Assembly: GCA_034421575.1 (NCBI GenBank)
Contig: DAOUKG010000010.1
Span: forward strand, 1-64,000
Origin: VXLM01 sp034421575
Lineage (GTDB): Bacteria; Chloroflexota; Dehalococcoidia; Lucifugimonadales; VXLM01
DNA length: 64,000 bases
Direction: 5' to 3'
Shown: piece by piece, positions 17,929 to 24,688 of the stretch
How positions within the stretch are numbered: position 1 is the first letter of the stretch
How the letters are laid out: every line of letters starts with the position of its first letter
Translations under genes and position numbers: made by a program
The notes under the pieces: generated by a model
Told to the model about the DNA's origin: nothing
The model's database searches: none
Seen by the model: only the letters and a program-made list of their open reading frames with translations

Positions 17929-19092
17929 TTAGAACTCTTCCGGTTCGGCTTGCTTGAGACTGAGCCCCAACCTTCGCCGTTCCGGTTCGATCCGCAGTAC
18001 CTTCAGGCGGACCGCGTCACCCTCTCGCACAACCTCACGAGGATGACTGATTATGCGCGTGGTCAACTCGGATATATGAATAAGGCCCTCTACGGCGTCC
18101 TCCACCCTGGCGAACGCCCCGAAGTCGGTGAGCTTCGTCACCACGCCGTCCACGATGCCTCCGACCTCGTATCTCTCTTCAATCGTCTCCCACGGTTCCG
18201 GCTGGAGCCTCTTGAGGCTCAGGGCGATTTTCTTCTGTTCCGCATCAACGCGGAGCACCATGACATCGACCTCCTGGCCGACGCTCACGATGTCTCCGGG
18301 CGAATTGACGTTGCTCCAAGAAAGCTCGGAGATGTGAATGAGACCGTCCGCGCCACCGAGATCTACGAAGGCGCCGAACGTGCTGATTCCGGTTACCCTG
18401 CCCTGCCGGACCTCACCCTCCGTCAGTTCGTCGATGAGTTTCGCCTTGCGTTCCTCACGAACTTCCTGCATGGCCTGGCGTTCGGACAGGATCGCGCGGT
18501 TGCGCCCGCGGTTCAACTCCAGCACTTTCAGGTCGATGGTGCGGCCGATGTCCGTGGACTCTTCCTGGGGGGCCTCTTCTCCCTGAGCGGCCTCTCCGGG
18601 ACCACCCTGCGCGGCGGTCCGGGCTCTCTCACGGGATACGGTCGCGAGTTGCGACATTGGTACAAACCCCTGCACGCTCTCGGTCATCACTATCGCGCCA
18701 CCCCGATTGAATCCGATGATGGTGCCCGATACTCGCTCGCCGGAGTCCATAGCGTCCTGCAGCGTTTTCCATCCGACCTCGCCGGCAGCGCGGTCAACGG
18801 ACAGAATGGCGGAGCCTTCGTCGCTCTCGCCCCGGATGACCATGGCAAGAATCGTATCGCCCACGTTTAGTTGGGCGACCTCCTCCGGCGACATGGACTT
18901 CATTTCGTGGGAGGGGACATGTCCCTCGGCCTTATGCCCAACGTTGAGAAGAATGCCCTCCGTGCCGGGGTCAGCGCGCATGACAATGCCCTCGACGACA
19001 TCTCCTCGCCGGAGCGGCTTCATGTCCTCGACCGAGTCGAGGAGCTCCCCCATATCCTGGATACTGCTATCTTCCTCGTGTTGCGAGGTCAC
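17929..19092 (-). CDS. rpsA: 30S ribosomal protein S1, four S1 domains
   Basis: A bS1 protein with four S1 (OB-fold) domains. The last two are the clearest, with GEVRQGRVTGISTFGAFVDL and GLIHISELSW, then VTKLTDFGAFARV and GLIHISELT. A Gln/Glu/Gly-rich linker separates domains 2 and 3. It binds mRNA leaders on the 30S subunit. The frame is open to 19293, but a -10/-35 pair at 19261-19289 lies inside that extension. I therefore start at the GTG at 19092 (387 residues, VTSQHEED), followed by a typical MGELLDSVED N-terminus. It is upstream of clpC and downstream of the 5S rRNA gene. Confidence 0.92.
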   Translation of the reverse strand: MTSQHEEDSSIQDMGELLDSVEDMKPLRRGDVVEGIVMRADPGTEGILLNVGHKAEGHVPSHEMKSMSPEEVAQLNVGDTILAMVIRGESDEGSAILSVDRAAGEVGWKTLQDAMDSGERVSGTIIGFNRGGAIVMTESVQGFVPMSQLATVSRERARTAAQGGPGEAAQGEEAPQEESTDIGRTIDLKVLELNRGRNRAILSERQAMQEVREERKAKLIDELTEGEVRQGRVTGISTFGAFVDLGGADGLIHISELSWSNVNSPGDIVSVGQEVDVMVLRVDAEQKKIALSLKRLQPEPWETIEERYEVGGIVDGVVTKLTDFGAFARVEDAVEGLIHISELTTRIISHPREVVREGDAVRLKVLRIEPERRRLGLSLKQAEPEEF

Positions 19093-19260
19093 GTTGCACT
19101 TCGATTCCTGGAAACTTGCCGGACGTTTCGGAGTGTCAGAAAAGTAAGAATATTTCGTAAGACTGGGCCAGGGGAGAGCGAGTGCGTCGTAACGCGGAGG
19201 GCGGGCAACTTCCCCTGGGACTCTAAGTAACCAGGTCTCCTTTCTCCGAACGCTAAATTC

Positions 19261-19289
19261 ATTGTAGCACAGGGGAAAATCGATGCAAA
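19261..19289 (-). promoter_or_regulatory. Promoter for rpsA (and probably clpC)
   Basis: Minus strand TTTGCA (19289-19284), a 17-base spacer and TACAAT (19266-19261). Transcription would start near 19254 and give a leader of about 160 bases, long enough for S1 autoregulation. It supports the shorter rpsA start. Confidence 0.6.
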
Positions 19290-19411
19290 CCACCCAAAAG
19301 GCAGGGTTTTGCCGCGTTCCCAGACATCGGAAAGACTCTCGAAAGGGCTGAATTTGACGGGGAAATAAGACGAATCACCGATGGGAGCGGAAGGCTGGGG
19401 GAATAGAAAAA

Positions 19412-19537
19412 GGCCCCCCGGCAGTGACCTATTTTCCCACACCGTCACCAGTGCAGTATCGTCAGCGCTGAAGCGTTTCACTTCCGTGTTCGGGATGGGA
19501 ACGGGTGGGTCCGCTTCGCCAGAACCACCAGAAGGCC
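19412..19537 (-). rRNA. rrf: 5S ribosomal RNA
   Basis: The minus strand carries the conserved 5S core GGACCCACC...CCCATCCCGAACACGGAAGTGAAACGC-type sequence. Its ends pair as helix I: 5' GGCCTTCTGG with 3' CCGGGGGGCC, using several G-U pairs. The ends may be a few bases shorter. Five T residues follow the 3' end directly (19411-19407), so helix I plus T-run can terminate transcription. No 23S or 16S sequence flanks it: upstream are repeats and glycerate kinase, downstream rpsA. It is a solitary 5S gene. Confidence 0.95.
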
Positions 19538-19549
19538 GTATCACCATTC

Positions 19550-19579
19550 AGTATACGCATCGAAAGAGAGGGCAGTCAA
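19550..19579 (-). promoter_or_regulatory. Dedicated promoter of the 5S rRNA gene
   Basis: Minus strand TTGACT (19579-19574), an 18-base spacer and a near-perfect TATACT (19555-19550) place the start about 6 bases before the 5S 5' end. The gene is therefore transcribed on its own and not processed from a 23S-5S precursor. Confidence 0.7.
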
Positions 19580-19614
19580 CCGTTCTCCGCACTTCGTAAT
19601 TGTTTAGAGAGTGT

Positions 19615-19722
19615 CTAAAAGGGCTCCGTTCACCCTGAGCCCGTCGAAGGGTGGAAGTGTAATTCATGGTTCGACAAGCTCACCACGAACGGTTTCGATT
19701 GATTTGTTGGACACCCTTTTAG
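19615..19722. repeat. Nested inverted-repeat element, copy A
   Basis: A 9-bp outer inverted repeat, CTAAAAGGG (19615-19623) and CCCTTTTAG (19714-19722), encloses an inner element from CCGTTCACCCTGAGCCCGTC to CTCACCACGAACGG (19626-19692), whose halves share the core TTCGACAAGCTCA or its partner. The same inner core recurs at 43790-43848, 54151-54241 and partly at 38214-38262. No protein is encoded, so it looks like a REP or MITE-type non-autonomous element. Confidence 0.7.
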
Positions 19723-19990
19723 CAACCCTCACCCTAGCCCTCTCCCGCGAACGTGGAGAGGGGATTGGATTCCCGCCCCCGTCTTCACGGGGCTAGGCTC
19801 TACGCGGGATTGACGGTGGTGGGTATCGGGCCTGAACAGCTACCGCACTTCGAGTGAGGGGGTTTTGGCGTTCCGGAGCTTCTCCGCTCCTTTCGTTTGT
19901 CCCACGCGAGGCGAAGTCTCCGCTTGCTACGCAATCCCCGTTCGCGCTGATATAGTATGCGGACACTTTTCCAGCAAGGATAGATATTAG
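19723..19990. repeat. Intergenic GC-rich palindromic stretch upstream of glycerate kinase
   Basis: After the nested element the sequence runs through CCCTCACCCTAGCCCTCTCCC and a GGAGAGGGG return strand (about 19728-19760), then CCCCGTCTTCACGGGGCTAGG (a CCCCG/CGGGG hairpin, about 19777-19793). These look like interspersed intergenic repeats. The last ~60 bases are AT-richer and hold the AAGGA ribosome site of the next gene. Confidence 0.5.
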
Positions 19991-21145
19991 ATGAAGGTCG
20001 TCATTGCACCTCAGAGCTTTAAGGGGAGCATCTCCGCGCTTGACGCTGCCAGGGCCATGGAACAGGGCGTCAAGAGAGTCTTCCCCGACATGGAAACGGT
20101 ATTGGCGCCGGTGGCGGACGGAGGCGACGGGACATTGGAGACCCTGGTCGAAGCGACAGAGGGCGACATTCGTTCGGCGACGGTGACCGGCCCGATAGGT
20201 GAGCCGGTCGAGGCGGAGTGGGGCGCGCTCGGCGACGGCGAGACCGCGATGATCGAGATGGCCCGGACATCAGGCCTTGCGCTGCTTTCGCTTGACGAAC
20301 GCGATCCCCTGCGAGCTACCACTTACGGCCTGGGAGAGATCATTCGGGAGGCTCTCGACGCCGGGTTCCGCAGCTTCATCGTCGGAATCGGAGGCAGCGC
20401 GACGAACGACGGGGGCGCGGGGATGGCGCAGGCCCTGGGAGTCCGACTGCTGGACGAGTCGGGAAACGACCTGCCGCCCGGCGGAGCGGCGCTCGCCGGT
20501 CTCCGAAAGATCGACGCGTCGGGACTGGACGCAAGGGCAGCAGCCTCGCAGTTCTCGGTCGCCTGCGACGTCTCAAATCCCCTGACGGGGCCGGAAGGTG
20601 CATCGGCGGTCTACGGTCCGCAGAAGGGAGCAACTCCCGAACTCGTGGAGCAGCTTGACGCGGCCCTCGGGAATTTCGCCGAAGTCGTCGAACGCGACAT
20701 CGGAAGGAGTATCGACGATGTCCCGGGCTCCGGCGCGGCGGGCGGACTTGGGGGCGGCATGATGGCTTTCCTGGACGGCTCTCTACGGGCGGGAGTAGAC
20801 ATTGTGCTCGACCAGGTCGGCCTGAACGAACAGCTGGAGGGGGCCGACCTGGTAATCACCGGTGAAGGACAGCTCGATTTTCAGACCGTCTACCACAAGG
20901 CCCCGATCGGCGTGACGTGGCGAGCGAAGGAACGAGGCATCCCGGTAATCGCCATTTCAGGTTCACTGGGTCAGGGTTTCGAGGACGTCCACCCGGAGGG
21001 CATCGACGCCGTGGCGTCCATCGTTTGCGCGCCCATGTCACTGGATGAGGCGTCGACTCGCAGTGGCGAACTCATTTCCGACGCCGTTGCCGAGGCGATG
21101 CGGTTCATGAAGGTCGGAAGCAAGGTCTTCGGACCGAACGATTAG
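19991..21145 (+). CDS. Glycerate kinase (GckA/GlxK family 1)
   Basis: A 384-residue glycerate kinase of the GarK/GlxK type. It begins with MKVVIAPQSFKGSISA and holds the family signatures PVADGGDGT, GIGGSATNDGGAGM and LVITGEGQLDFQT. It phosphorylates D-glycerate, linking glyoxylate or hydroxypyruvate metabolism to glycolysis. That fits the hydroxypyruvate isomerase 10 kb away at 30325-31104. Length is normal. Its last four bases overlap the 3' end of the convergent LUD gene. Whether it makes 2- or 3-phosphoglycerate is not readable. Confidence 0.93.
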   Translation: MKVVIAPQSFKGSISALDAARAMEQGVKRVFPDMETVLAPVADGGDGTLETLVEATEGDIRSATVTGPIGEPVEAEWGALGDGETAMIEMARTSGLALLSLDERDPLRATTYGLGEIIREALDAGFRSFIVGIGGSATNDGGAGMAQALGVRLLDESGNDLPPGGAALAGLRKIDASGLDARAAASQFSVACDVSNPLTGPEGASAVYGPQKGATPELVEQLDAALGNFAEVVERDIGRSIDDVPGSGAAGGLGGGMMAFLDGSLRAGVDIVLDQVGLNEQLEGADLVITGEGQLDFQTVYHKAPIGVTWRAKERGIPVIAISGSLGQGFEDVHPEGIDAVASIVCAPMSLDEASTRSGELISDAVAEAMRFMKVGSKVFGPND

Positions 21146-21894
21146 TCGACGATGACCATGTGGACCTCTCGCGGTCCGTGCATACCCTTTATCAGCGTCT
21201 GCTCGATGTCCGCCGACCTGCTGGGGCCGGAGATGATGTTGGCGTAGTCGAGAGACCCTCGCTCAAGGAACTCATCGCGGCGGAAGGAAAATAGCTCGTC
21301 CAGACTGGGCACTACCTGGTCGGGACTTACCACGGCTATGTGCACAGGTGGGAGCAGCGATATGAGCCGGCTCACTCCCTTGCCTGCGGCTATGGACACG
21401 CTTCCCGTCTCGGCGACCGCGTGTGACACGCCGGTCACCCCGATATCCGCGACAATCATGTCCTGTCTGAACTTCGCCCGCTGTGCGTCACGGCTCTTGC
21501 CGGACTCCTCGTAGGCGATTCTCTGTAGCTCAATAGGAGATCCTCGAAACGCCTTCTCAAGACCTATGTCACCCAGGATGGCGTGGTCTGAGCGGAGCAC
21601 GCTCGTCGATTCGAGGGTCTCGGCAACCCGGCGGACGTAAGCTGCGGCGTCGGCGGCACCGGCCCGGTGAACGACCCATCCGGCCGCCTCAGCCGAGACG
21701 ACCAATTCTTCCACAAGCTGCTCGGTTCGAGAGGTCATGCCGTCTTTGATGGTGTCCAGCCGTTTTCGGACCTTGCCATAGTCGTCGGACAGCGCTGTCG
21801 CGTCGGGCACGTCGATTTCAGGGGGAGGACCTGCGCGGCCCAGTGACTTACGCACATTATCCAGGAATTCGGTACGGTTCTGGGATTGGTCCAT
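21142..21894 (-). CDS. LUD-domain protein (LutC/YkgG-like)
   Basis: A 250-residue LUD-domain protein. It has the AVAETGSVSIAAG motif and a GPSRSADIEQTLIKGMHGP tail, both diagnostic of LutC. LutC works with LutA and LutB, the iron-sulfur proteins of L-lactate oxidation, but neither partner is in the window. Here it follows a small lipoprotein gene on the same strand by 10 bases, and it is convergent with glycerate kinase with a 4-base overlap. The family is sure; a lactate role is only suggested. Confidence 0.9.
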   Translation of the reverse strand: MDQSQNRTEFLDNVRKSLGRAGPPPEIDVPDATALSDDYGKVRKRLDTIKDGMTSRTEQLVEELVVSAEAAGWVVHRAGAADAAAYVRRVAETLESTSVLRSDHAILGDIGLEKAFRGSPIELQRIAYEESGKSRDAQRAKFRQDMIVADIGVTGVSHAVAETGSVSIAAGKGVSRLISLLPPVHIAVVSPDQVVPSLDELFSFRRDEFLERGSLDYANIISGPSRSADIEQTLIKGMHGPREVHMVIVD

Positions 21895-21904
21895 TTACCA
21901 TTCT

Positions 21905-22246
21905 CTATTCTCTGATGCTGATAATTATCAGGACGCCGTCGATTTCGCGATACATGACGATGACGGGAACGCCCTGCACCATATGCTGTCGGAGGTGGGA
22001 CGGGGTGTAGTCGTGGCCTGCGCCTGTCACGCCGTCCCTACCCGGTCGGAATTCCCACTCGGTATTTTGCTCGTCGGTCACTCGCAACAGTTCCAGTTCG
22101 AGAAGGGACCCGGCCTCGACATCGGTCACGAGACCTCTGACTTCGAGAGGAGGGTCGCCGCCGCTTTCTTCAACGTCGCTCCCGCAGTTCGCCGTGACCA
22201 GCAAGACTGCAAGAAACCCCAGCACCACTGCGACGGGCTTCGCCAT
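21905..22246 (-). CDS. Small putative lipoprotein of unknown function
   Basis: From the ATG at 22246, preceded by GGAGGGAGA, it encodes 113 residues. A hydrophobic signal peptide (AVVLGFLAVLLVTANC) ends in a lipobox-like cysteine, followed by a ~90-residue soluble domain with YTPSHLRQHMVQGVPVIVMY. The frame is open further upstream, but that part lacks signal-peptide character. It precedes the LUD gene by 10 bases, so they probably share a transcript. The domain looks like a small beta-rich (OB-like) fold; not recognised. Confidence 0.7.
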   Translation of the reverse strand: MAKPVAVVLGFLAVLLVTANCGSDVEESGGDPPLEVRGLVTDVEAGSLLELELLRVTDEQNTEWEFRPGRDGVTGAGHDYTPSHLRQHMVQGVPVIVMYREIDGVLIIISIRE

Positions 22247-22327
22247 TCTCCCTCCGCTCCAGGCCGACCCCGGCTTTGTGATGGTACCACAGAGGAGAAA
22301 TTGGGCTTGTCCTAAAGGGGAAGTGAG

Positions 22328-22356
22328 TTGACAGGGATAGCACTCGCATTTATGCT
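22328..22356 (+). promoter_or_regulatory. Sigma-70-type promoter upstream of the Thr/Pro-rich lipoprotein
   Basis: TTGACA (22328-22333), a 17-base spacer and TATGCT (22351-22356). The predicted start near 22363 leaves a leader of about 65 bases before the ATG at 22429. It faces away from the divergent small-lipoprotein gene. Confidence 0.65.
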
Positions 22357-22428
22357 CCGTGCATCCAAGAATCATTACTCAGCGAAGGTGACCGAAGCGA
22401 TGAGAGAGCTTCCGGGAGGACTGTGGAA

Positions 22429-23070
22429 ATGCCTATGAGACCTTGGGTAATCCCTGCAACCGTGACGTTACTATTGGCCGTCGTCGTTGCCTGTGGCGGT
22501 TCATCAGACGAAACAGGGGATCAAGGTTCTGCGAGCGAACCACGAAGTGAACAGCCTGCCGATACGCCGACACCTACGCCTACCGCGATTCCTACTCCCG
22601 TTCCCACTTCCACTCCTGAACCTACCGCCACTCCCGTTCCCAGCCCCACACCCGAGCCGGAGGAGGCTGAACCGACCGCCACTCCGGAGAGTGAGACCGA
22701 GGAAGAAGAGACTTCCACCTCCTCAGAATCCGATTCCACCGAGGAGGCGCCTGAGGCGGACGATCTCAGGAATCTGGGCGCCGCTTACTGGAAGGCGCTA
22801 AACGATTACGAAATTGACAAGGCACTCGGATACCTTGAGACCGATTACCGCCTGGCGCAGGAAGAATCGCTCCGCGAAAATGTAGAATTGATGAAGACAT
22901 TTGCGGTGAAGTTGACGGTTTCCGAGGAAAGTGGCCCGCAGGTAGTCGACGAAAATTCGAGAGAAATGTACTGGCTGGTGAAGAACCCCCTTGCCGTAGA
23001 CATCGTCCATATGATCTTCCTGCAGGTTGGCGGAAAGTGGAAAATCGCATCTGCCGAGAGGCAAGAGTAA
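22429..23070 (+). CDS. Lipoprotein with Thr/Pro/Glu-rich stalk and a C-terminal SnoaL/NTF2-like domain
   Basis: The ATG at 22429 follows GGGAGGA at a proper distance (a GTG two codons earlier sits too close to it); 213 residues. The signal peptide ends in LLLAVVVACGG, a lipobox. Then comes a ~75-residue stalk of TPTPTP, EPTATP and Glu/Ser-rich repeats, and a ~95-residue domain starting RNLGAAYWKALNDYEIDKAL and ending GGKWKIASAERQE, the pattern of a SnoaL/NTF2-like (DUF4878-type) fold. It would sit on the outer face of the membrane. Function unknown. Confidence 0.8.
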   Translation: MPMRPWVIPATVTLLLAVVVACGGSSDETGDQGSASEPRSEQPADTPTPTPTAIPTPVPTSTPEPTATPVPSPTPEPEEAEPTATPESETEEEETSTSSESDSTEEAPEADDLRNLGAAYWKALNDYEIDKALGYLETDYRLAQEESLRENVELMKTFAVKLTVSEESGPQVVDENSREMYWLVKNPLAVDIVHMIFLQVGGKWKIASAERQE

Positions 23071-23398
23071 GTGCGATGGCGCAGCGGTGTTTCTGTGGGC
23101 ATTACCACTTCAGGGGGATTGGCCCCTGTGTCGAGCATGGGGAATGGACGGGGGTTTAGTGTCTTGCTCGGAAGCGCATCTCCTCGGCCGGCGGCGAGTG
23201 GCCTCCCTCGTACTTCGATTCAGCGTTCATCCATGCAGCTGATGCGATACGTTCCTGGACTCTTCGGGGCGTTCATACGGGATCTGCGACCACCAGGAAC
23301 GAGGTGGATTTCCCGGCTTATCCGATGCAATGGCGCAGTCGGTGTCGGCGAGAGTGGGCCGGCGAAATCGCTAATTTTGTTGACCAAGGGCTAGGCGC
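23071..23398. other. Intergenic region, no gene recognised
   Basis: About 330 bases after the stalked lipoprotein. An open frame runs through most of it, but its translation shows no protein-like pattern or homology I can recall and no Shine-Dalgarno. The motif ATGGCGCAG occurs near both ends, which may be chance. It should hold the promoter of the methyltransferase gene. Confidence 0.35.
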
Positions 23399-24292
23399 AT
23401 GGAACGGATACTCTATGACCTCGACCTTTTCATGGAGCTGAACGAGCAGTACTCGCGGAACGACGCCGCACTTAAACAAGCGAGTGCAATCAAGGACAAA
23501 GACACCAACCCTCTTGAAAACACCATCAAGCGGATCTCGTATGTGGACAGGTTTCTCCAGTTCAAGAAGGGGATGCGTGTATTGGAGATAGGCTGCGGGA
23601 GGGGGCACCTAAGCTCTCTGCTAAAGCTGAAATACGGGTGCGACGTTGTGGGAGTAGACATCCGCACATACCCCGAATGGGAAGAGTTTCAAAGTGAGGG
23701 ATTGGACCTGCGGATACATGACGTTAGCACGATGAATAACGACGACCTGGGCAATTTCGACCGAATCATAGCGTTGGTCGTATGGGAACACATGGAGCAC
23801 CCGTATGCAGGGCTAACGGCCGTGAAGGACCTGCTGAAGCCGGCAGGGAAAGGTCTGGCATATATAAGCGCGAACCTGTACCGAGGACCTAAGGCTTCGC
23901 ATCGATACAGAGAAGTTTTTTTCCCATGGCCACATTTGCTGTTCGAAGACGAGGTGTTCATACAGTTTTATCGGAGACAGGGCCGAAACAACGTACGGGC
24001 GGCCTGGGTGAACAAGCTTACCGTCGCTCACTACGAGATGTACCTGAGACAACTCGATTTTGAAATCGTAAGGCAATGGACCACGGGGACGCCTATCGAC
24101 GAAGAGTTCTACCAGCGGTTTGTCGATAGGCTTGGACGGTATCCCCGATTCGATCTGGAGAACGACTTCTTCCACGTGGTACTTGGACTCAAGCCGATAC
24201 CCAAAGTTCGTCTAGGGGGCCGTCTTTCAACCGGTTACCTGAGATGGAGACTGAAGAACCTTGACGGTATCTTCAAAAGGTCCGGAAGCTGA
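23399..24292 (+). CDS. Class I SAM-dependent methyltransferase
   Basis: A 297-residue protein with a Rossmann methyltransferase core. Motif I is VLEIGCGRGHLSSLLK at about residues 60-75, then VVGVDIR at the end of strand 2, and LVVWEHMEHPY as the post-motif before strand 5. The C-terminal third (DFEIVRQWTTGTPIDEEFYQRF) resembles methyltransferases of the cell-surface or lipid type, but no substrate can be assigned. It stands alone; flanking gaps are 330 and 400 bases. Confidence 0.82.
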   Translation: MERILYDLDLFMELNEQYSRNDAALKQASAIKDKDTNPLENTIKRISYVDRFLQFKKGMRVLEIGCGRGHLSSLLKLKYGCDVVGVDIRTYPEWEEFQSEGLDLRIHDVSTMNNDDLGNFDRIIALVVWEHMEHPYAGLTAVKDLLKPAGKGLAYISANLYRGPKASHRYREVFFPWPHLLFEDEVFIQFYRRQGRNNVRAAWVNKLTVAHYEMYLRQLDFEIVRQWTTGTPIDEEFYQRFVDRLGRYPRFDLENDFFHVVLGLKPIPKVRLGGRLSTGYLRWRLKNLDGIFKRSGS

Positions 24293-24635
24293 GGCCCGAA
24301 CTCGGTTGAACCTGTTCAGGCCATCATGCCCGCACGTCTTGGCAGACGGCTGCCGCCGGCAGTAGAAGCGCTTTGACCTTGTCTGCCCGGCTGCAAGGGG
24401 GCGTCGACTCCATCGGCAGACGATGATATCGGCCTTCTCGCTGTTCCTCCGCCGCCAGCGGTACGGGCATTACCATTTCCGCACACGTAGTGCGAGTCAT
24501 CAGAACCGGCCGCTCACGTGCGGTGCCCGGCTGAGGCAAGATCGTGTTGCCGCTCATGGCGAATAACGCGGGAGACCTCTTCTCTCCGACAGGCTGCGGT
24601 CGCCAGAATCTTCAATATCATCGTCGTTCAGCATC
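24293..24635. other. Intergenic region, no gene recognised
   Basis: No coding pattern, RNA fold or repeat found with confidence. A GGGCATTACCA string at about 24467 resembles one near 23098 (GGGCATTACCAC), possibly remnants of one repeat. Confidence 0.3.
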
Positions 24636-24665
24636 TTGAACTTTTTTTGAACATATTCTTATACT
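24636..24665 (+). promoter_or_regulatory. Promoter for the VWA-like membrane protein
   Basis: TTGAAC (24636-24641), an 18-base T-rich spacer and TATACT (24660-24665). The start would be near 24672, only ~17 bases before the ATG, so the leader is little more than the strong ribosome site TAGGAGGT. Confidence 0.55.
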
Positions 24666-24688
24666 CTGTTTAGTAGGAGGTATTCAAG

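Noticed and set aside
19381..19599. A 72-codon frame across the 5S rRNA gene
   Set aside because: It overlaps the whole 5S rRNA and its promoter.
22521..22739. Gly/Val/Ser repeat frame opposite the Thr/Pro-rich stalk
   Set aside because: It is the antisense of a low-complexity TP-repeat; the same effect appears at 51009-51524.
23071..23394. A 107-codon frame just after the stalked lipoprotein
   Set aside because: No Shine-Dalgarno and no recognisable pattern; it looks like chance openness in GC-rich DNA.
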